Shown here piece by piece: positions 9,376 through 18,979 of a stretch of DNA of 64,000 nucleotides. The stretch spans positions 1 through 64,000 of the forward strand of contig DCHW01000064.1 of assembly GCA_002314935.1 (NCBI GenBank). Direction: 5' to 3'. Source of the stretch: Clostridiales bacterium UBA1742 (GTDB lineage: Bacteria > Bacillota > Clostridia > TANB77 > CAG-508). The notes beneath the pieces are model-generated. The model was not told the DNA's origin and ran no database searches. It was given only the letters and a program-made list of their open reading frames with translations. Positions within the stretch are counted from its first letter, which is position 1. Each line of letters starts with the position of its first letter. The position numbers and the translations under genes were made by a program.

Positions 9376-10188
9376 ATGAGTATATTGGGAATTGATATAG
9401 GAACTTCTACAACAAAAATAATTGAATATAAAGATGGTAATATTTTAAATAAAAAAATATATGAAAACATTAAAAATTCTTCTTATGAAAATTTTATGAG
9501 AGATTTTATAATAAATAACAATACAGAAAAGATTGAGAGAATTGTTTTTACAGGTATAGGAGCAGAAAAAATTAATAAAAATAATTATAGCATTCCAGTT
9601 GATGTAATAGATGAATTTCTTGCAATAGCAAAAGGTGGATTAGTGTTAGCAAATAAGCAACAGGCTATTGTTGCAAGTATTGGAACAGGAACAGCTTTTA
9701 TAAGAGCTACTCAAGATTCAGTAAAGCATTTAGGAGGAAGCGGAGTTGGAGCTGGAACTTTAACAAATATTTGTAACCAATTTGTAGGAACAAAAAATTT
9801 TAAAGAAATATTAGAAATTTCTAAAAATGGTGACTTGAGTAAAATTGATTTAAGAATAGGTGATATTATTCAAAAAGAAATTACAACATTACCACAAGAT
9901 CTAACTTTAGCTAATTTTGGAAAAATTTCAAATGATGTATCGAAAGCAGATATTATACTTGGAGTTGTAAATATGATTTTTGAAACAATAGGAATGATGG
10001 CAGCTTTTATAACAATAAATGATTATATAAAAGATGTTGTTTTAATTGGAAATATTTCTACCATACCAGCAGTAAAAGAGATTTTGAAAAAAATTGAAAA
10101 TACTCATAAAATTAATTTTATAATTCCTCAAAACAGTGAGTTTGGTGTTGCATTAGGCGCAATAGATATAGTGCGTGAAAATAATTAA
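9376..10188 (+). CDS. coaW: Type II pantothenate kinase
   Basis: A 270-aa ASKHA-fold kinase for the first step of coenzyme A synthesis. The phosphate loop GIDIGTSTTKI is at residues 5-15; SIGTGTAFI and HLGGSGVGAGTL match the adenosine and substrate loops of the Staphylococcus CoaW/Fumble class, and VLIGNIS lies near 220. Type II enzymes usually lack CoA feedback inhibition. It is co-oriented with galK after a short gap and has a weak AAAGAGG SD. Confidence 0.85.
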   Translation: MSILGIDIGTSTTKIIEYKDGNILNKKIYENIKNSSYENFMRDFIINNNTEKIERIVFTGIGAEKINKNNYSIPVDVIDEFLAIAKGGLVLANKQQAIVASIGTGTAFIRATQDSVKHLGGSGVGAGTLTNICNQFVGTKNFKEILEISKNGDLSKIDLRIGDIIQKEITTLPQDLTLANFGKISNDVSKADIILGVVNMIFETIGMMAAFITINDYIKDVVLIGNISTIPAVKEILKKIENTHKINFIIPQNSEFGVALGAIDIVRENN

Positions 10189-10217
10189 AAATAGATTAGT
10201 TATTTTATAAAAAATAT

Positions 10218-10246
10218 TTGACAAAGAGAAAGTTTTAATAGATAAT
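10218..10246 (+). promoter_or_regulatory. Sigma-A-type promoter for the glucan phosphorylase
   Basis: A consensus TTGACA (10218-10223), 17-nt spacer and GATAAT (10241-10246). A strong AAAGGAGG SD lies before the ATG at 10314. Confidence 0.75.
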
Positions 10247-10313
10247 TATTGTGTTATACTTTTTTATTAAACATAAGAAAAATATATAAAATTACAAAGG
10301 AGGTACATTTTAA

Positions 10314-12875
10314 ATGTACATATTTAATAAGGTTACAGTAATGCCACAATTACCAAAAAAAATTGATCAGTTAGATAAAATTTCTAATAATCTTTGGTGG
10401 GCATGGAATACAGAATTTTTAAAATTATTTAAACAAATAGATATTGATTTGTGGGAAAGTTGTCAAAAAAATCCCGTTAAGTTCTTAAAATTGGTAGATC
10501 AAGAAAAATTAGAAAATATTGCAAAAGATACAAGCTTTTTAACGCAATATAGTCAAAATGTATCTAATTTTGAAAACTATATGAAAAGTAAAACAACTTG
10601 GTTTTCTAAAAATTACCCAGAAAATAAAGATAATTTAATTGCATATTTTTCTGCAGAATATGGTTTGGATCAAATATTACCAATATATTCTGGTGGACTT
10701 GGAATGTTATCTGGAGATCATTTAAAATCTGCAAGTGATTTAGGAATACCTTTGGTAGCAATTGGATTGTTATATAAAAATGGATATTTTAATCAAAAAA
10801 TAAATGCACAAGGATGGCAAACAAGTGAATACAAAAATATTGAATTAAATGATTTACCTATTTTACCTGTGAAAACTAAATCAGGTGAAGATATGATTAT
10901 TTCTATAAAAGATGGTGGAAAAAATGTATATATTAAGGCTTGGAAAGTTTTAGTAGGTAGAGTTACTTTATATTTGTTGGATACAGATATAGAAGAAAAT
11001 ACGGAAGAAAATAGAACCACCACTCTTGCTTTATATGGCGGAGACCAAGAAATGAGAATAAAACAAGAAATGGTACTTGGAATAGGTGGAGTTACACTTT
11101 TAAAAGAATTGGGGCTTAATCCAACTGTTTACCATATGAATGAAGGACATTCATCTTTTTTAGTTCTTGAATTAATAAAAAATATAATGGAGGAGAAAAA
11201 AGTTTCTTTCCAAATTGCAAAAGACATAGTAACAGCTAAAACTGTATTTACTACACATACTCCAGTACCTGCAGGAAATGATATATTCCCTGTAGAATTA
11301 GTAACAAAACATTTTGATGGATTTTGGAGTCCTTTGGGAATTACAAAAGATGAATTTTTAAGCATGGGTATGAAACCAAAAGAAGATAAAAAAACAAGTT
11401 TTAACATGGGAATATTGGCTTTAAAAATTGCAGGAAAGAAAAACGGTGTTAGCAAATTACATGGTGCTGTTTCTAGAGAATTATTTGGAGAAGTATGGCC
11501 TGAAATTGCTTCAAATGAATCACCAATAACATATGTTACAAATGGAATTCATACTTGTACTTGGCTTGCTCCAACTTTAAAGGAATTATATAATAAATAT
11601 TTAACTCCATATTGGCAAGACAAAATTCATGAAAATGAGACATGGGGAAAAATAGAAAATATACCAGATGCTGAATTATGGGATGTACATCAAAAAAGAA
11701 AAGAAAAATTATTAAAATTAGTGAAAGATAATGTTACAAATAGACTAAAAAATAATGGAATGCATTATGAAACAATAAATGAAATAACATCAAAATTAAA
11801 TCCAAATGCTTTAACAATTGGATTTGCAAGAAGATTTGCAACATATAAAAGAGCGACATTAATATTTAAAGATTTAGAAAGGATGACACAAATACTTAAT
11901 GATGATTCTAAGCCTGTGCAATTAATTTTTGCAGGTAAAGCACATCCTAAAGATGTAGAAGGGCAAGAATTAATAAAAAGAATACACGAAATTTCTTTAA
12001 TGCCACAGTTTAAAGGAAAAATTTTCTTATTAGAGAACTATAATATGGAAAATTCAAAACTTTTAATTTCTGGTGTTGATGTTTGGTTAAATAATCCAAG
12101 AAGACCTATGGAAGCCTCTGGAACTAGTGGAGAAAAAGCAGCAGTAAATGGTGTCATAAACTTTAGTATTCTAGATGGATGGTGGGCTGAAGGATATAAT
12201 CAAAAAAATGGTTGGGCAATTGGAACAAACAGAGAATTTGATTCTTATGAAGAACAAGATAGTTTTGACAGCCAAAGTATATATAATATTTTAGAAAATA
12301 AAATAATACCTATGTATTATAATAAACAAAATGGTATTTCAACAGAATGGATTACAACAATGAAAAATTCTATAATTTCTAATGGTGGAAAATATAGTAC
12401 TGCAAGAATGCTAACAGATTATACTAAAGATTTGTATATACCTTTATGTAATATTACTACAAAATATTATAATAATTTGGATTTAGTAACAGAGTTTAAT
12501 CAGATTAAATCAGATATGTATAAAAACTGGGATGATATAGAAATTACTCAAGGAAATAATTTGGATAATATTTCTACAAATGCTGGTGGTGAAATCGAAG
12601 TTTATTGTACAGTTAAATTACCAAATATTAATCAGGAAAATATAGAGACACAAGCATATTATGGAAAAATATTGGATAATGGAACAATAGAAAATATAAA
12701 TATTACTACAATGGAATTAATAGAAAAAGATGATGAAAACAAGGTATACAAATATAAGGCAAAAATTGATTTTAAAACAGGTGGAAATTATGGATATACA
12801 TTTAGAGTAATGCCAAAAAGTGATATGTTATTAGATAGTAGTAATTTAAATCTTATAAAATGGATAACAAAATAG
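10314..12875 (+). CDS. glgP: Alpha-glucan/glycogen phosphorylase (GT35, short bacterial form)
   Basis: An 853-aa cytoplasmic enzyme releasing glucose-1-phosphate from alpha-1,4-glucans. It begins with a DUF3417-type N-terminal domain (KIDQLDKISNNLWWAWN). YSGGLGMLSGDHLKSASDLG and EGHSSFLVLELI match the GT35 core. EASGTSGEKAAVNG near residue 600 holds the PLP lysine. A C-terminal extension of about 130 residues, typical of this subfamily, follows. Together with the downstream pyruvate kinase it suggests storage-glucan use feeding glycolysis. Confidence 0.92.
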   Translation: MYIFNKVTVMPQLPKKIDQLDKISNNLWWAWNTEFLKLFKQIDIDLWESCQKNPVKFLKLVDQEKLENIAKDTSFLTQYSQNVSNFENYMKSKTTWFSKNYPENKDNLIAYFSAEYGLDQILPIYSGGLGMLSGDHLKSASDLGIPLVAIGLLYKNGYFNQKINAQGWQTSEYKNIELNDLPILPVKTKSGEDMIISIKDGGKNVYIKAWKVLVGRVTLYLLDTDIEENTEENRTTTLALYGGDQEMRIKQEMVLGIGGVTLLKELGLNPTVYHMNEGHSSFLVLELIKNIMEEKKVSFQIAKDIVTAKTVFTTHTPVPAGNDIFPVELVTKHFDGFWSPLGITKDEFLSMGMKPKEDKKTSFNMGILALKIAGKKNGVSKLHGAVSRELFGEVWPEIASNESPITYVTNGIHTCTWLAPTLKELYNKYLTPYWQDKIHENETWGKIENIPDAELWDVHQKRKEKLLKLVKDNVTNRLKNNGMHYETINEITSKLNPNALTIGFARRFATYKRATLIFKDLERMTQILNDDSKPVQLIFAGKAHPKDVEGQELIKRIHEISLMPQFKGKIFLLENYNMENSKLLISGVDVWLNNPRRPMEASGTSGEKAAVNGVINFSILDGWWAEGYNQKNGWAIGTNREFDSYEEQDSFDSQSIYNILENKIIPMYYNKQNGISTEWITTMKNSIISNGGKYSTARMLTDYTKDLYIPLCNITTKYYNNLDLVTEFNQIKSDMYKNWDDIEITQGNNLDNISTNAGGEIEVYCTVKLPNINQENIETQAYYGKILDNGTIENINITTMELIEKDDENKVYKYKAKIDFKTGGNYGYTFRVMPKSDMLLDSSNLNLIKWITK

Positions 12876-12878
12876 AAA

Positions 12879-12911
12879 TCAAGTCGCAAACTTTTTTGGT
12901 TTGCGACTTGA
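12879..12911 (+). terminator. Strong hairpin between glgP and pyk, no T tail
   Basis: A 13-bp perfect stem (12879-12891 with 12899-12911) has TTTTTTG as its loop. No T run follows, so it may stabilise the glgP mRNA end or act in partial termination rather than as a full terminator. Confidence 0.5.
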
Positions 12912-12933
12912 ATGAAGTAAGGAGATTTTATAT

Positions 12934-14375
12934 ATGAGAAAAACCAAAATTATATGTACTTTAGGACCTGCAACAGATGATCCAGAAGTGTTAAAAAAAT
13001 TAATGAAAGCTGGTATGAATGTTGGTAGAATAAACTTTTCACATGGAAATTATCGAGATCAAGAAGAAAGAATTAATGTTTTTAAATGGATTAGAGGAGA
13101 ACTTGGATTACCTATTCCATTATTATTAGACACTCAAGGACCTGAAATAAGAATTGGGAAATTTAAAAATGATAAAATATTTTTAGAAGATGGAAATGAG
13201 TTTACTCTTTTAAATGAAGATACATTAGGAGATAAAACTAAAGTTTCTATAACATATAAAGAATTATATAAAGATGTCGAAACTGGAAGAACAATATTGG
13301 TAAATGATGGTACTATAGAGCTAAAAGTTAAAAATATTATAGATAAAGATATACTTTGCGAGGTAATACATGGGGGAGTTTTAACAAACAGAAAAAGTAT
13401 TAATGTTCCAGATTTAGAGCTTCATTTACCAAGTATTACAGAAAAAGATATAGAAGATATTAAATATGGAATATCAGTTGGATTTGATTATATTGCAGCT
13501 TCATTTGTTAGAAAGCCAGAAGATGTTTTAGCAATAAAAGATGTTTTAAAACAAAATAATGGAGAACATATAAAAGTAATTGCCAAAATTGAAAATAGAG
13601 AAGGAATAAATAATTTTGATAAAATACTTGAAATTGCTGATGGAATTATGGTTGCAAGAGGAGATTTAGGTGTTGAAATTCCAATGGAGGAAGTTCCTAT
13701 TTATCAGAAACAATTTATAAAGAAAACATACAAACAAGGAAAACCAGTAATTACTGCAACTCAAATGCTTGAATCAATGATAACAAATACAAGACCTACA
13801 AGAGCTGAAGTTAGTGATATTGCAAATGCTATATATGATGGAACAAGTGCTATAATGTTATCTCGGAGAAACTGCAACAGGAAATTATCCAGTAGAATGT
13901 GTAGAAACAATGAGTAGAGTTGCTGTAGCAATAGAGAAATCTTTAAAATATTGGAAAAGATTTAATAATAGAAGATATAATTTAGAAGAATTAAATTATA
14001 ACTTTAATATGAATTATGCTGTATGTACTTTAGCTGCAAACATAGGAGCCAAAGCAATTATTGCATATACTAATACAGGTGATACATCAAGAATTGTATC
14101 TAGTTTTGGTCCAGAATGTCCAATTTTTGCAATAACTGAAAATGAAACAACATATAGACAACTACGGTGCATGCTGGAACATAATTCCTAAGTTATTTAC
14201 TCACCAAGATAATATAGATAAATTAGTTTATGTTGGAATAGGTAGTTTAATAAAAGAAGGCTTTTTAAATAAAGGAGATAAAGTTGTAATTGCTGGTGGT
14301 GCAAAGGCTGTGGCAGATTTAACTAATGATGAAGTTAAAATAAATAATGCAATGGGAGGTATTATTGAAATTTAA
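12934..14375 (+). CDS. pyk: Pyruvate kinase, with two +1 frame breaks at CGG
   Basis: With one base skipped at C13864 and one at C14165 this is a full 479-aa pyruvate kinase (PEP + ADP to pyruvate + ATP). [18 protein letters not shown] starts the barrel; [11 protein letters not shown] and [14 protein letters not shown] hold the active-site Lys and metal ligands; [10 protein letters not shown] follows. Break 1 interrupts the conserved [13 protein letters not shown] motif; break 2 lies at YRQL/GACWNI in the C-terminal domain. Both zero-frame codons are CGG and both resume at a Gly codon. Without shifting, a truncated 327-aa protein results. It is a central glycolytic enzyme, so two knockouts of one kind are unlikely to be real inactivation. 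Confidence 0.9.
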
Positions 14376-14437
14376 GATAGAAAAGTAATAATATATTTTA
14401 TATAAATATAAAAATGTTAAAAGTATAATAAAGGTTT

Positions 14438-14470
14438 AAAAGTTCATATTTTTTATATGAACTTTTTTTT
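14438..14470 (+). terminator. Intrinsic terminator after pyk
   Basis: A 12-bp stem (14438-14449 with 14455-14466) ends in a long T run to 14470. Confidence 0.85.
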
Positions 14471-14516
14471 GTATAAAGAATAAAATATATTATATGCAAT
14501 AAAAGGAGGAATTTTA

Positions 14517-14852
14517 ATGTATAGAAGTTATAGAACTTGTTGTAATTGTAATCAAAATACTAATAATCAAAATCAAATTGAAAATACTTGCAATTACGTA
14601 AGCAATGAAACATATACTGATTCATGTAGCTGTGGATTTGATGAAGAAAATGGATATTTTCCTAGTAATCCAATGTATGCACAAAGTTATGTACCGTGGC
14701 AAATTTTAAATAAAACATTTACACCAGAAGTTGGATTAAAAATGGGAACGATATTTCCAGAATTAGTAAGCCCATATATGCCAGGAGATTCAATGGCGGA
14801 AATAGAATATTTAAAAAATTCTAATATAATAGGAGAGGGGTGCAATAAATGA
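14517..14852 (+). CDS. cotJA: Spore coat-associated protein CotJA
   Basis: A 111-aa protein. A Cys/Asn-rich N-terminus (CCNCNQN) is followed by the CotJA domain: YVPWQILNKTFTPEVGLKMGTIFPEL and SPYMPGDSM. It is part of the spore-coat or inner-coat complex. The AAAGGAGG SD is 6 nt upstream. The stop overlaps the cotJB start (ATGA). I could not assign a sporulation sigma-factor promoter in the short upstream gap. Confidence 0.92.
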   Translation: MYRSYRTCCNCNQNTNNQNQIENTCNYVSNETYTDSCSCGFDEENGYFPSNPMYAQSYVPWQILNKTFTPEVGLKMGTIFPELVSPYMPGDSMAEIEYLKNSNIIGEGCNK

Positions 14853-15136
14853 TGGAATATCAAGAAGGTTTAAGAAATAATTGTGAAAATACAACTAGAG
14901 AAGAAATGATTAATCAAATTAAAAGTTTAAAATTTTCTATAATAGAATTAGGATTATATTTAGATACTCATCCTGAAGATAAAAAAGCTATATGTATGCA
15001 TAAAGAATACTGTAAACAGTTAAAAGATATAGAAGATAAATATCAAAAAATGTATGGACCACTTACTATTTATTGGCCTTGTAATAAATGGAGATGGCTT
15101 GAAACTCCATGGCCATGGGAAAGGGGGAATTATTAA
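14849..15136 (+). CDS. cotJB: Spore coat protein CotJB
   Basis: A 95-aa protein of the CotJB family: an N-terminal helix with LKFSIIELGLYLDTHPEDKKAI, KMYGPLTIYWPCNKW, and a Trp/Pro-rich end (WLETPWPWE). It overlaps cotJA at its start and the cotJC ATG at its end, so the three are translated as a coupled operon. Confidence 0.92.
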   Translation: MMEYQEGLRNNCENTTREEMINQIKSLKFSIIELGLYLDTHPEDKKAICMHKEYCKQLKDIEDKYQKMYGPLTIYWPCNKWRWLETPWPWERGNY

Positions 15137-15549
15137 TGTGGACATATAATAAAGTTCTTGAATATCCAATTAATATAAAATGTAGTAATCCTAAATTAGC
15201 TAAATTTATTATTTCACAATATGGAGGTCCAGATGGGGAGATAGGAGCTTCTTTAAGATATTTAAGTCAAAGATTTGGAATGCCAGATCAAAAGGCAAAA
15301 GCAATATTAAATGATATTGGTACAGAAGAGTTAGCACATTTAGAAATGGTTGGAACGATTGTGCATCAATTAACTGATGGTGTATCTGCAGAAGAAATGG
15401 AAAAAATGGGATTAGGTGCATATTATACAGATCATGGATTAGGAGTATATCCACAAGCTGCAGCTGGATGGCCATGGAATGCTGCAACAATTGCAGTAAA
15501 AGGAGATCCTATTGCGGATTTACAAGAAGATTTAGCAGCAGATAAATAA
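15136..15549 (+). pseudogene. cotJC: cotJC 5' part, cut by the conjugative element
   Basis: The ATG at 15136 follows AAAGGGGG. The first 135 codons are a manganese-catalase-like CotJC (ferritin-type helices; GPDGEIGASLRYLSQRF and IGTEELAHLEMVGTIV carry the metal-binding Glu/His). After DLAA the family continues EQKARATYE, but here DK and a stop from the element follow, leaving 137 aa. The missing 3' part is intact at 61710-61895. Joining the two at the shared AGA gives DLAAEQKARATYE in frame and 196 residues. Confidence 0.93.
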
Positions 15550-15567
15550 TATTTTTAATGCAACTCT
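15530..15567 (+). other. attL: left cotJC/element junction
   Basis: The core AGA lies at 15540-15542. The left side is cotJC (GATTTAGCAGC); the right side (15543-15567) is element DNA containing TGCAAC. The inverse complement of 15543-15567 resembles 61684-61708 (GTTGCA box plus A/T), as expected for the two arms of a large serine integrase attP. Confidence 0.8.
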
Positions 15568-15642
15568 ACGAAAAAAGGTTTGAAAAAATCTCTAAAAGTA
15601 TTGAAAAGTCGCACTTTTTTAAAATGGCAAAGTATAAAAATA

Positions 15643-15689
15643 GTTGCACTAATAACCTTTCTAATCTAACAAAGGTTTCAAAGTGCAAC
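15643..15689 (+). repeat. 47-bp inverted repeat near the left end (recombinase-site candidate)
   Basis: GTTGCACT (15643-15650) and CCTTT (15656-15660) mirror AAAGG (15671-15675) and AGTGCAAC (15682-15689). The right end of the element carries the same half-site, GTTGCACT then CCTTT (61688-61705). This looks like a second, internal binding site for the serine recombinases. The remaining bases of 15550-15880 hold no gene I can see. Confidence 0.55.
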
Positions 15690-15880
15690 CGAAATTAAAG
15701 ATGTACAAATTGCTAAAAACTACTGAAAATAGGCATTATCGCAAAAATGATATTGCTTATTTTTTTTATGAATTTTAATAAAAAATGTGAGATTTTTATC
15801 AATTTTAAAATAGGTTATCAAAAATGACCTATATAAAAAATGACAAAAATTTGAAAAAAAAATGAAAGGAGAGTGAAATT

Positions 15881-16681
15881 TTGGATGGAGAAAATAAACC
15901 GAATTATTTTGCAATTATACCAGCAAATGTTAGGTATGATAAAGAACTAACTGATAAAGCTAAACTCTTATATGCTGAAATTACAAGTTTAAGTAATAAG
16001 ATGGGATATTGTTTTGCAAGTAATAAATATTTTGCTGATTTATATAATTGTACGGCACGTTCTATACAAAATGCTATTTCTAAATTACAAGAAAAAGGAT
16101 ACATATTTACAGAAATAGAAAACAACTATGAAAGAAAAATTTATATTTCTTCATCTGTAAACTATGAAAAAAATATATTAAATAGGTATGAAAAAAATTT
16201 CGTAGGGGGGTATGAAAAAAATTTCAGTAATAATAATATAAATAATAATATGATAGATAGATTATTTAATTATATTTTAAATAATAAAAACGAATTTCCA
16301 AAAGAATTTAAAAATGTTGATTTTATAGAAATTGATAAGCTATTGGAAAGATACGAGATGAAATATAATTCAGAGGTTATTAAATATATAAGTGAAGTTA
16401 ATTTAGAAAAAATAAAATATATAACGTATGCAATATGTTTAATGGTAAAAGATAAATTACAACACTTAAATTATAAAGTAAGCAGAGATAAATTAATTAA
16501 AATATATGATGATTGTAAAAATAAAGAATTAGAAAATAAAGATACTGAATTAGAAATTGCAAATTTCATGAATTATTATTATAAAAGTATAGTTAATGAA
16601 TTAGTGAAGGAAAAAAGTAGTCCTTCTTTTTTTATACCTAAAAACGAAGAAATTGAAGATATTGGAGGGTTTGATATATGA
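15881..16681 (+). CDS. Helix-turn-helix protein, possible replication initiator or regulator
   Basis: A 266-aa protein. Residues 1-85 resemble the HTH_36 winged-helix type: NYFAIIPANVRYDKELTDKAKLLYAEI followed by ASNKYFADLYNCTARSIQNAISKLQEKGYI. The middle contains a YEKNF repeat (residues about 100-120) and the C-terminal half is charged and helical. It starts with TTG behind AAAGGAGAG. As the first gene of the element, beside the end sites, it may initiate element replication or control the left end; that role is inferred. The stop overlaps the sortase start. Confidence 0.6.
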   Translation: MDGENKPNYFAIIPANVRYDKELTDKAKLLYAEITSLSNKMGYCFASNKYFADLYNCTARSIQNAISKLQEKGYIFTEIENNYERKIYISSSVNYEKNILNRYEKNFVGGYEKNFSNNNINNNMIDRLFNYILNNKNEFPKEFKNVDFIEIDKLLERYEMKYNSEVIKYISEVNLEKIKYITYAICLMVKDKLQHLNYKVSRDKLIKIYDDCKNKELENKDTELEIANFMNYYYKSIVNELVKEKSSPSFFIPKNEEIEDIGGFDI

Positions 16682-17397
16682 AATTAGTGAAGTTTATTGT
16701 AATTTTTTTAATAATTATATCAATTGTAATTTCAGGTTATTGTTTGATACTCATAATTAAAGATATGGAAGAAGATGAAGCAAATGAAAGTGATTTAATT
16801 GAATTAGAAAATACTATTATTAAAGAAAAAGAAGATAACAAAATAATAGATTGGAATGAATTAAAATCTATAAATGAAGATATGGTTGCTTGGATTGAAA
16901 TCGAAAATACACCAATAAATTATCCTATATTAAAAGATAATAATAACTTGTATTATTTAAAACATAACTTCAATAAAAAATATAACAGTAATGGGTCTAT
17001 ATTCACTTTAAATAAAGATTTTATACAAGATGATGAAGTTGTTATATATGGACACAATATGAGAAATAAAACAATGTTTTCAATTTTAGGTAATTACTTA
17101 AATACTAATTTTTTAAAAGAACATCAAATAATAAAAATATATACTGAAAACAAAAATTATATTGCAACGATATTTAGTTGTTATTCAATAGGTGTTAATG
17201 AAGAAAGTAAAAATATACGCAAATTAAGTTATGAAGATAGAATTTCATATTATAAAAACAAAAGTAATATTGATACAGAAAACATAGATGATACGGGAAA
17301 GATAATTAAATTATCTACTTGTTCATATATAAATGTAAAAACAATACCAACAGATCAACGATATTATGTTGTTGCAATGATGAAGGAGGTAGAATGA
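16678..17397 (+). CDS. srtB: Class B sortase
   Basis: A 239-aa membrane-anchored transpeptidase with an N-terminal TM at residues 5-27. The catalytic set is His in VVIYGHNM (near 125), Cys in KLSTCSY (near 215) and Arg in PTDQRYYVVAM (near 228). It attaches LPXTG-like surface proteins to peptidoglycan; the likely client is the adhesin at 18980. It overlaps both neighbours by ATGA, indicating translational coupling. Confidence 0.9.
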   Translation: MKLVKFIVIFLIIISIVISGYCLILIIKDMEEDEANESDLIELENTIIKEKEDNKIIDWNELKSINEDMVAWIEIENTPINYPILKDNNNLYYLKHNFNKKYNSNGSIFTLNKDFIQDDEVVIYGHNMRNKTMFSILGNYLNTNFLKEHQIIKIYTENKNYIATIFSCYSIGVNEESKNIRKLSYEDRISYYKNKSNIDTENIDDTGKIIKLSTCSYINVKTIPTDQRYYVVAMMKEVE

Positions 17398-17612
17398 AAA
17401 ACGTACTTGAAAAGAAATTAATCAAACTTGAAAAAGAAAAAGGTAAATTAGTTGAAGAACGACAAAAAGTTCAAGAAAAGATAGATATTTATGAAGGTCG
17501 CTTAAAGAAAATGAATTTATTTAAAAATGAATATGAAAAAATTGATAACAAAGTAAAAGATTTTTTTGAGAAGTTAGAAGGTGTTAAAACAAATGACAGA
17601 ACAGGAAAATGA
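17394..17612 (+). CDS. Small coiled-coil protein
   Basis: A 72-aa, Lys/Glu-rich protein with heptad-like spacing through most of its length and no cysteine. No family recognised. AAGGAGG lies just before the ATG. It overlaps the sortase upstream and the next membrane protein downstream, so it belongs to the surface-protein operon. Confidence 0.6.
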   Translation: MKNVLEKKLIKLEKEKGKLVEERQKVQEKIDIYEGRLKKMNLFKNEYEKIDNKVKDFFEKLEGVKTNDRTGK

Positions 17613-18141
17613 ATTACTAGAAATGTATATTGAATACATTAGAAAAAGAAATTTGATTATTTTTATTATTGTTTTTGTTGTGGTAGCTTTAGGAATATTT
17701 GGACTTTATAAATTTAAAACTCTTAATAATAATGTTGAAGAATCAAATGTAATAGAAGAAGTTATTAAGGAAGAAAATATTATAAAGGAAGAAGTTAAAG
17801 TAGAAAACAATGTTGAAATTAAAGAGCAAAAAGTTGAAGAAAACAAACAAACACAAAATGTTGAAAATACTACAATTAGCAATGAAAAAATAGAAACTGA
17901 AAAAAAGGAGGAGGATAAAAAAGAAAAAACTGAAAAAGTAGAGAACAAGAAACAAGAAAGTTCTCCAGCAGTATCAAAGAAATATGAAAATAAGGATTTT
18001 CTTTTTAAAGATGGATATACAATGGAAAATGTTACACAGGCTGCACAGGACTATTTAAAGAAAAGTGGACAAGCAGGTCAATGTATTCCAATAAAAGATA
18101 ATGAAGGTATTTATATTGGAATGAGAGTTATTTTTAATTAA
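17593..18141 (+). CDS. Single-pass membrane protein with Lys/Glu-rich linker
   Basis: A 182-aa protein: cytoplasmic N-terminus, one TM (residues about 20-42), a long Glu/Lys/Asn-rich spacer, and a compact C-terminal domain of about 50 residues (FLFKDGYTMENVTQAAQDYL... GIYIGMRVIFN). The topology suggests an extracellular C-terminal domain on a stalk. Start chosen at the ATG at 17593; an in-frame GTG at 17581 is less likely. Family not recognised. Probably works with the sortase and adhesin. Confidence 0.6.
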   Translation: MTEQENELLEMYIEYIRKRNLIIFIIVFVVVALGIFGLYKFKTLNNNVEESNVIEEVIKEENIIKEEVKVENNVEIKEQKVEENKQTQNVENTTISNEKIETEKKEEDKKEKTEKVENKKQESSPAVSKKYENKDFLFKDGYTMENVTQAAQDYLKKSGQAGQCIPIKDNEGIYIGMRVIFN

Positions 18142-18145
18142 GGGG

Positions 18146-18174
18146 CTGACAAAATAAAAAGAACACGTTATTAT
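18146..18174 (+). promoter_or_regulatory. Element promoter of the GGGCTGACA type
   Basis: CTGACA (18146-18151), 17 nt ending ACGT, and TATTAT (18169-18174). The same layout, including ACG before the -10, recurs at 42633 and 58482. Confidence 0.6.
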
Positions 18175-18197
18175 TAAATTAAGGAAGGTGATTAGTT

Positions 18198-18908
18198 ATG
18201 AAAAATAAAGTAATTATAATAACTATAATAATGTGTTTAATAGTAGGTTTATGTGTTGGTATTCAAGTAATTAGAAATAAAAAGAATGTAGAAAATATTG
18301 AAGTTGTAGAAGAAAATATGATTAATGAAAATGATATTGCTCAAAGCGAAGAAATAATTGAAAATACTGAAATCAAGGAAGTGATAGATGAAGAAAAGCA
18401 AGTTAGTGAACAAGTTGAATTAAAAGAAGAAAGTAAAATAGAAATTCAACAAAAACAAGAAAAAGTTGTAACAAATCAAAATACAACACAAGTAAAAAAT
18501 AATAATGATAATACTAAAAAGGAAGTGGTAACTGAAAAAGTAAAAGAAGAAACAAAAGTAAATACTGAAAATAAAAGTACACAAGTACAAGAACAAAATG
18601 TAAATAAAGTGCCAGAAAATATAGGAACAAAAGTAGAAACAATTGAAACTAAAAAAGAAGTTAAAGAACCGGAAAAACCTAAATGCACAGATACAAAACA
18701 TGGTGTAGGAGTAGGTAATTCAAATAAGTGGTTTAATAGTTATAATGAGGCACTTTCATATTATGATAATTTAATATTAGGTTATAGTAATAAAGTACAT
18801 AATGGAGAAATTACATTTGAAGAATATAATAAGCAATGTCCATGTGGTTATGAAATTTGGAGTTGCCAGTATTGTGGTAAATGGACTTTAAATTATTATA
18901 TGAGATAA
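18198..18908 (+). CDS. Membrane protein with stalk and Cys-rich C-terminal domain
   Basis: A 236-aa protein: TM at residues 5-24, an acidic/basic low-complexity stalk (about 30-155), then a conserved-looking C-terminal domain. That domain includes a motif with Cys and His (CTDTKHG) and CPCGYEIWSCQYCGKW, a likely zinc-binding set. The layout parallels the preceding protein. The SD is AAGGAAGGTGAT. Function unknown; a surface role beside the sortase is inferred. Confidence 0.6.
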   Translation: MKNKVIIITIIMCLIVGLCVGIQVIRNKKNVENIEVVEENMINENDIAQSEEIIENTEIKEVIDEEKQVSEQVELKEESKIEIQQKQEKVVTNQNTTQVKNNNDNTKKEVVTEKVKEETKVNTENKSTQVQEQNVNKVPENIGTKVETIETKKEVKEPEKPKCTDTKHGVGVGNSNKWFNSYNEALSYYDNLILGYSNKVHNGEITFEEYNKQCPCGYEIWSCQYCGKWTLNYYMR

Positions 18909-18924
18909 TTAAATATATTTTATT

Positions 18925-18954
18925 AAGAGCAGGTAGAGATACTTGTTCTTTTTT
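18925..18954 (+). terminator. Terminator directly before the adhesin gene
   Basis: An 11-bp stem with two G-T pairs (18925-18935 with 18940-18950), a GAGA loop and TTTTTT. It lies only 26 nt before the next start, with no promoter I can see between. Confidence 0.6.
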
Positions 18955-18979
18955 ATTAGAAAAAAAGGAGGAATATTAA

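Noticed and set aside
13861..14170. Pyruvate kinase as a true pseudogene
   Set aside because: Both breaks are the same CGG type, all motifs are intact, and the frame is otherwise undamaged.
15207..15490. Minus-strand frame across cotJC
   Set aside because: It is the antisense of a well-recognised coat gene, with no SD.
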